Below the pieces are notes generated by a model. The model did not search any database. It was not told where the DNA came from and saw only the letters and a list, made by a program, of their open reading frames with translations. DNA of 64,000 bases, from positions 310,001 to 374,000 of the forward strand of contig JAIXMN010000001.1 of assembly GCA_025716815.1 (NCBI GenBank), in the 5' to 3' direction. Below, in pieces: positions 61,701 to 64,000 of this stretch. Numbering within the stretch: the first letter of the stretch is position 1; the number at the start of each line of letters is the position of its first letter. A program made the translations under genes and the position numbers. Origin of the DNA: Dichotomocladium elegans. Taxonomy: Eukaryota > Mucoromycota > Mucoromycetes > Mucorales > Lichtheimiaceae.

Positions 61701-64000
61701 GCTCAATTACTGATGAAGAGTCTCAGGCCAAATGGTACAAAAACTTATTTTACTTTGTCATATAGTGCTGTGTTAGTTAACAAAAGAAAAAAACTAAGGC
61801 TGCGTTCAACATTTTTACATGTTCGGGTTCGAGTCAATCCGTCGCATTATCATATCAGCAGTCTTGGAAACACAAGGTTCTTTGGTCCTGATGAGATACT
61901 TCAAGGTAAGGAGGCGATGGTATGTATATGCTGGTCACTTACTGTTTTGTCTTTTATATATGTATATATATATCTAGACATCAGCACAAAGCATTTGAAC
62001 GATCTGATCGATGCCAACCTGGTTGAGAAAAAGCAGCTGCAGCGAAATTCCAAAGAAAGATACATACCTACGTGTAAGTGACTAATGAATTAGATGAACG
62101 AGATAAATAGCCGACCCTTCACATTTAGTTTATGGGGATGCCATGGCAAAATACTACATCAAATTTAAAACGATGAAAAATATCGTGGAATCAACTCATT
62201 GTTCATCTATACAAGATATAGTAAGTCGATGTAAAAGTACAAAACCGATATCTCTTGATACCTATTCGATGAGTCATAGCTGTACATTGTCAGTAAAGCT
62301 GAAGAATTCTCATCAATGCGGTTTGCAGCAGGAGAAAAACCGTTCCTGAACTCGCTGCAGAAGAATCCTAATATTCGGTACCCCATCAACGGAAAGGTTA
62401 CAACGACTGCCGACAAAGTATTCTTAGTGATTCAAGTATGTTGGGGACATGTATACTGTTATTAGCTGCATTCGCTTTATTTGCTCCTGATAATTGCATG
62501 TAATAGTGTGTTTTAGGGGATGTATCTCTTCATGGTGGCGCTATGGGGAACAGCTTGGCTTTAGCTAGCTTCCAAATACTTCAGCATGCAAGGCGGATCA
62601 CCAAATGTATCTCATTCCATTCAACGAAAACTTACAGATCAGAGCACTGATTTAGTAAATTTTACTTACACAGGTATTATCGATTGCAGTATACACGAAA
62701 AAGACGCAATCAAACTTAAACATGCACTTGAGTTTCATCGTTGTTTAAGTGCCAAAATGTGGGGGAATTCGTCCCATATTCTTCGACAAGTGGAAAGGAT
62801 TGGACCACGAATGGCCAAGAATCTTCTAAACGCAGGAATATCGACATTTGAACAGCTTCGTAAAGTCGATAGCAGTCGTATTGAAGTGGTATATATGCTT
62901 TAAAATTAAAATATGGGAACGAACTAATGGCGGCAAAAAGATTTTGCACCGCAATCCGCCTTTTGGCAGCCAGGTAAGAATGCAGATATCCTCCTCATCG
63001 ACTGGTGCTACAGGTTAACTATCGACTGGCTTTCATATAGATCAAAGAAACGGTCGACATGATTCCTCACTTTGCCCTCGAATTCCAACAGGTGAATAAT
63101 GTATTGTATGACTGAAACTGGGTAGTCTCTAATGACTGTTCGGGTATGAAAAAGGTTGGGAAGCGAAAGCAAGCGAGGAACGTAACATTACAGCTAGAAG
63201 TCTCTGTCTTGAATGAGAAATCTTTTCAGCGCGTCAAGTTCGGGAAGGGATATTACGCTCAGATATGGATCGAAATGGATAAACATGCCCTTGTTGACTT
63301 TCGCCGGATCTCGTAAGACATGGAATACCCAGAGAAGGATGAAAATGTACTTCCACCTGACAGGAGCCCAATAGCGCCAAGAAATTGCAAGAAAAGAGCC
63401 AATCCTTTTATGTGAATGCAGAGACTTCATCTACACTTACAACGTTCATAGCCCATGTTCAGAGCGAAGATTATGGTAATTCAGGAGAGAGAGAGGCCCA
63501 TTTTGGGAACGGGTTATGTAAGAATCCTCTAATCTGCTTCGCGCATTATTCCTCTCTACAGTGGGACTGGATGTCTCCAAGGAGCTTATTGTTGAATGCG
63601 ACCCAAGTTGTTTTTCTTCTCCTGCACAAATGGAGGGATTGTCTGCCGAACCCACTACTGCAGCTGTAGCTGAAGAAACAGAAAGGAAAGGAGTGATCCC
63701 CGGAGACGTAAGAATATCTCCATCCGCGTAAAACAATTGCTCAAAATGATTGGATGATTTCTTAATAGCGACATAACGTGGATGCAGCAAAGAACGAAGA
63801 ATCTGAGGCATTCTTTGATGATATCAGTCTTGATTCGGATCTTTGGCGTCAACTCGATGATGTACCGACGCGTGGACCTTCTGGGGAAGATGATGGAAAG
63901 CAAATGGAAATAAATGGTACTGTCATTGGAGCAGAAAGGTCAACAAGCGCTTCTAACACTTCCCCTCCATTTAGAGTCCAAAAAGATGAAAGCAAAACAA
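58777..64000 (+). CDS. HFM1: Meiotic DNA helicase HFM1/Mer3 (3' end off-window)
   Basis: 31 exons: 58777-58835, 58917-59254, 59356-59391, 59456-59523, 59579-59612, 59681-59848, 59917-59980, 60038-60122, 60173-60241, 60302-60386, 60475-60583, 60655-60703, 60765-60847, 60903-60982, 61052-61120, 61188-61213, 61272-61314, 61418-61589, 61654-61734, 61799-61905, 61978-62073, 62129-62220, 62280-62435, 62507-62606, 62674-62888, 62941-62973, 63041-63091, 63155-63312, 63375-63475, 63562-63707, 63769->64000. Ski2-like motifs: APTGSGKT, IDEVH, AISAT, IFCSTRKS, LAVGVNLP, QMIGRAGRPG; then winged-helix and Sec63 parts (SLALASFQILQHARRI; NRNPPFGSQ-type HRNPPFGSQ). HFM1/Mer3 extends D-loops in meiotic recombination and promotes interfering crossovers. 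The 36-nt exon 59356-59391 is the least certain. Confidence 0.94.

Overview
The window is intron-rich nuclear DNA from a fungus, most likely an early-diverging lineage (Mucoromycota, probably Mucorales). Evidence: short introns of about 50-115 nt in nearly every gene, fungal GILT, V-ATPase, complex I and BOI/Pob1-type proteins, together with proteins well known from animals but missing from many ascomycetes (ELMO/CED-12, OCRL-type 5-phosphatase with RhoGAP, CC2D1/Lgd, L-2-hydroxyglutarate dehydrogenase). The genus cannot be told from the sequence. Exon structures were worked out by hand from reading frame, splice-site phase and family conservation.

Layout. 0-9.95 kb: RRM-R3H RNA-binding protein (5' end possibly off-window), Ede1/Eps15-like endocytic scaffold, a BOI/Pob1-like SH3-SAM-PH protein with an extra calponin-homology domain, V-ATPase proteolipid c. 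12.6-24.2 kb: Ran GTPase, ubiquitin-eL40 fusion (minus), L2HGDH, GILT-like protein, mitochondrial Hsp70, a complex I B12-type subunit (minus). 25-26.3 kb: dead Tc1/mariner-like transposon. 26.4-42.8 kb: F-box/LRR protein (minus), CC2D1-like protein with a UBA domain, DH-domain (RhoGEF-like) protein, ER J-protein (minus), actin-related protein (minus), PRP38B-like splicing factor, an acidic orphan protein, a MARVEL-like membrane protein. 44.1 kb: ribosomal protein eS8. 45.3-48.1 kb: transposon graveyard, followed by an AT-rich stretch without genes to 49.9 kb. 49.9-64 kb: OCRL-like 5-phosphatase (minus), SET-domain methyltransferase, ELMO (minus), and the meiotic helicase HFM1/Mer3, which runs off the right edge.

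Functional themes: membrane traffic and cortical polarity (Ede1, BOI, OCRL, ELMO, DH protein, CC2D1), core housekeeping (Ran, eL40, eS8, Hsp70, V-ATPase, complex I), splicing (PRP38B) and meiotic crossover (HFM1). There is no operon-like or defence-system organisation. The unusual signal is mostly in gene structure: coding micro-exons of 4-12 nt, several GC-AG introns, 31 exons in the HFM1 part, and a few uncommon domain combinations. I did not find a clearly undescribed biological system.
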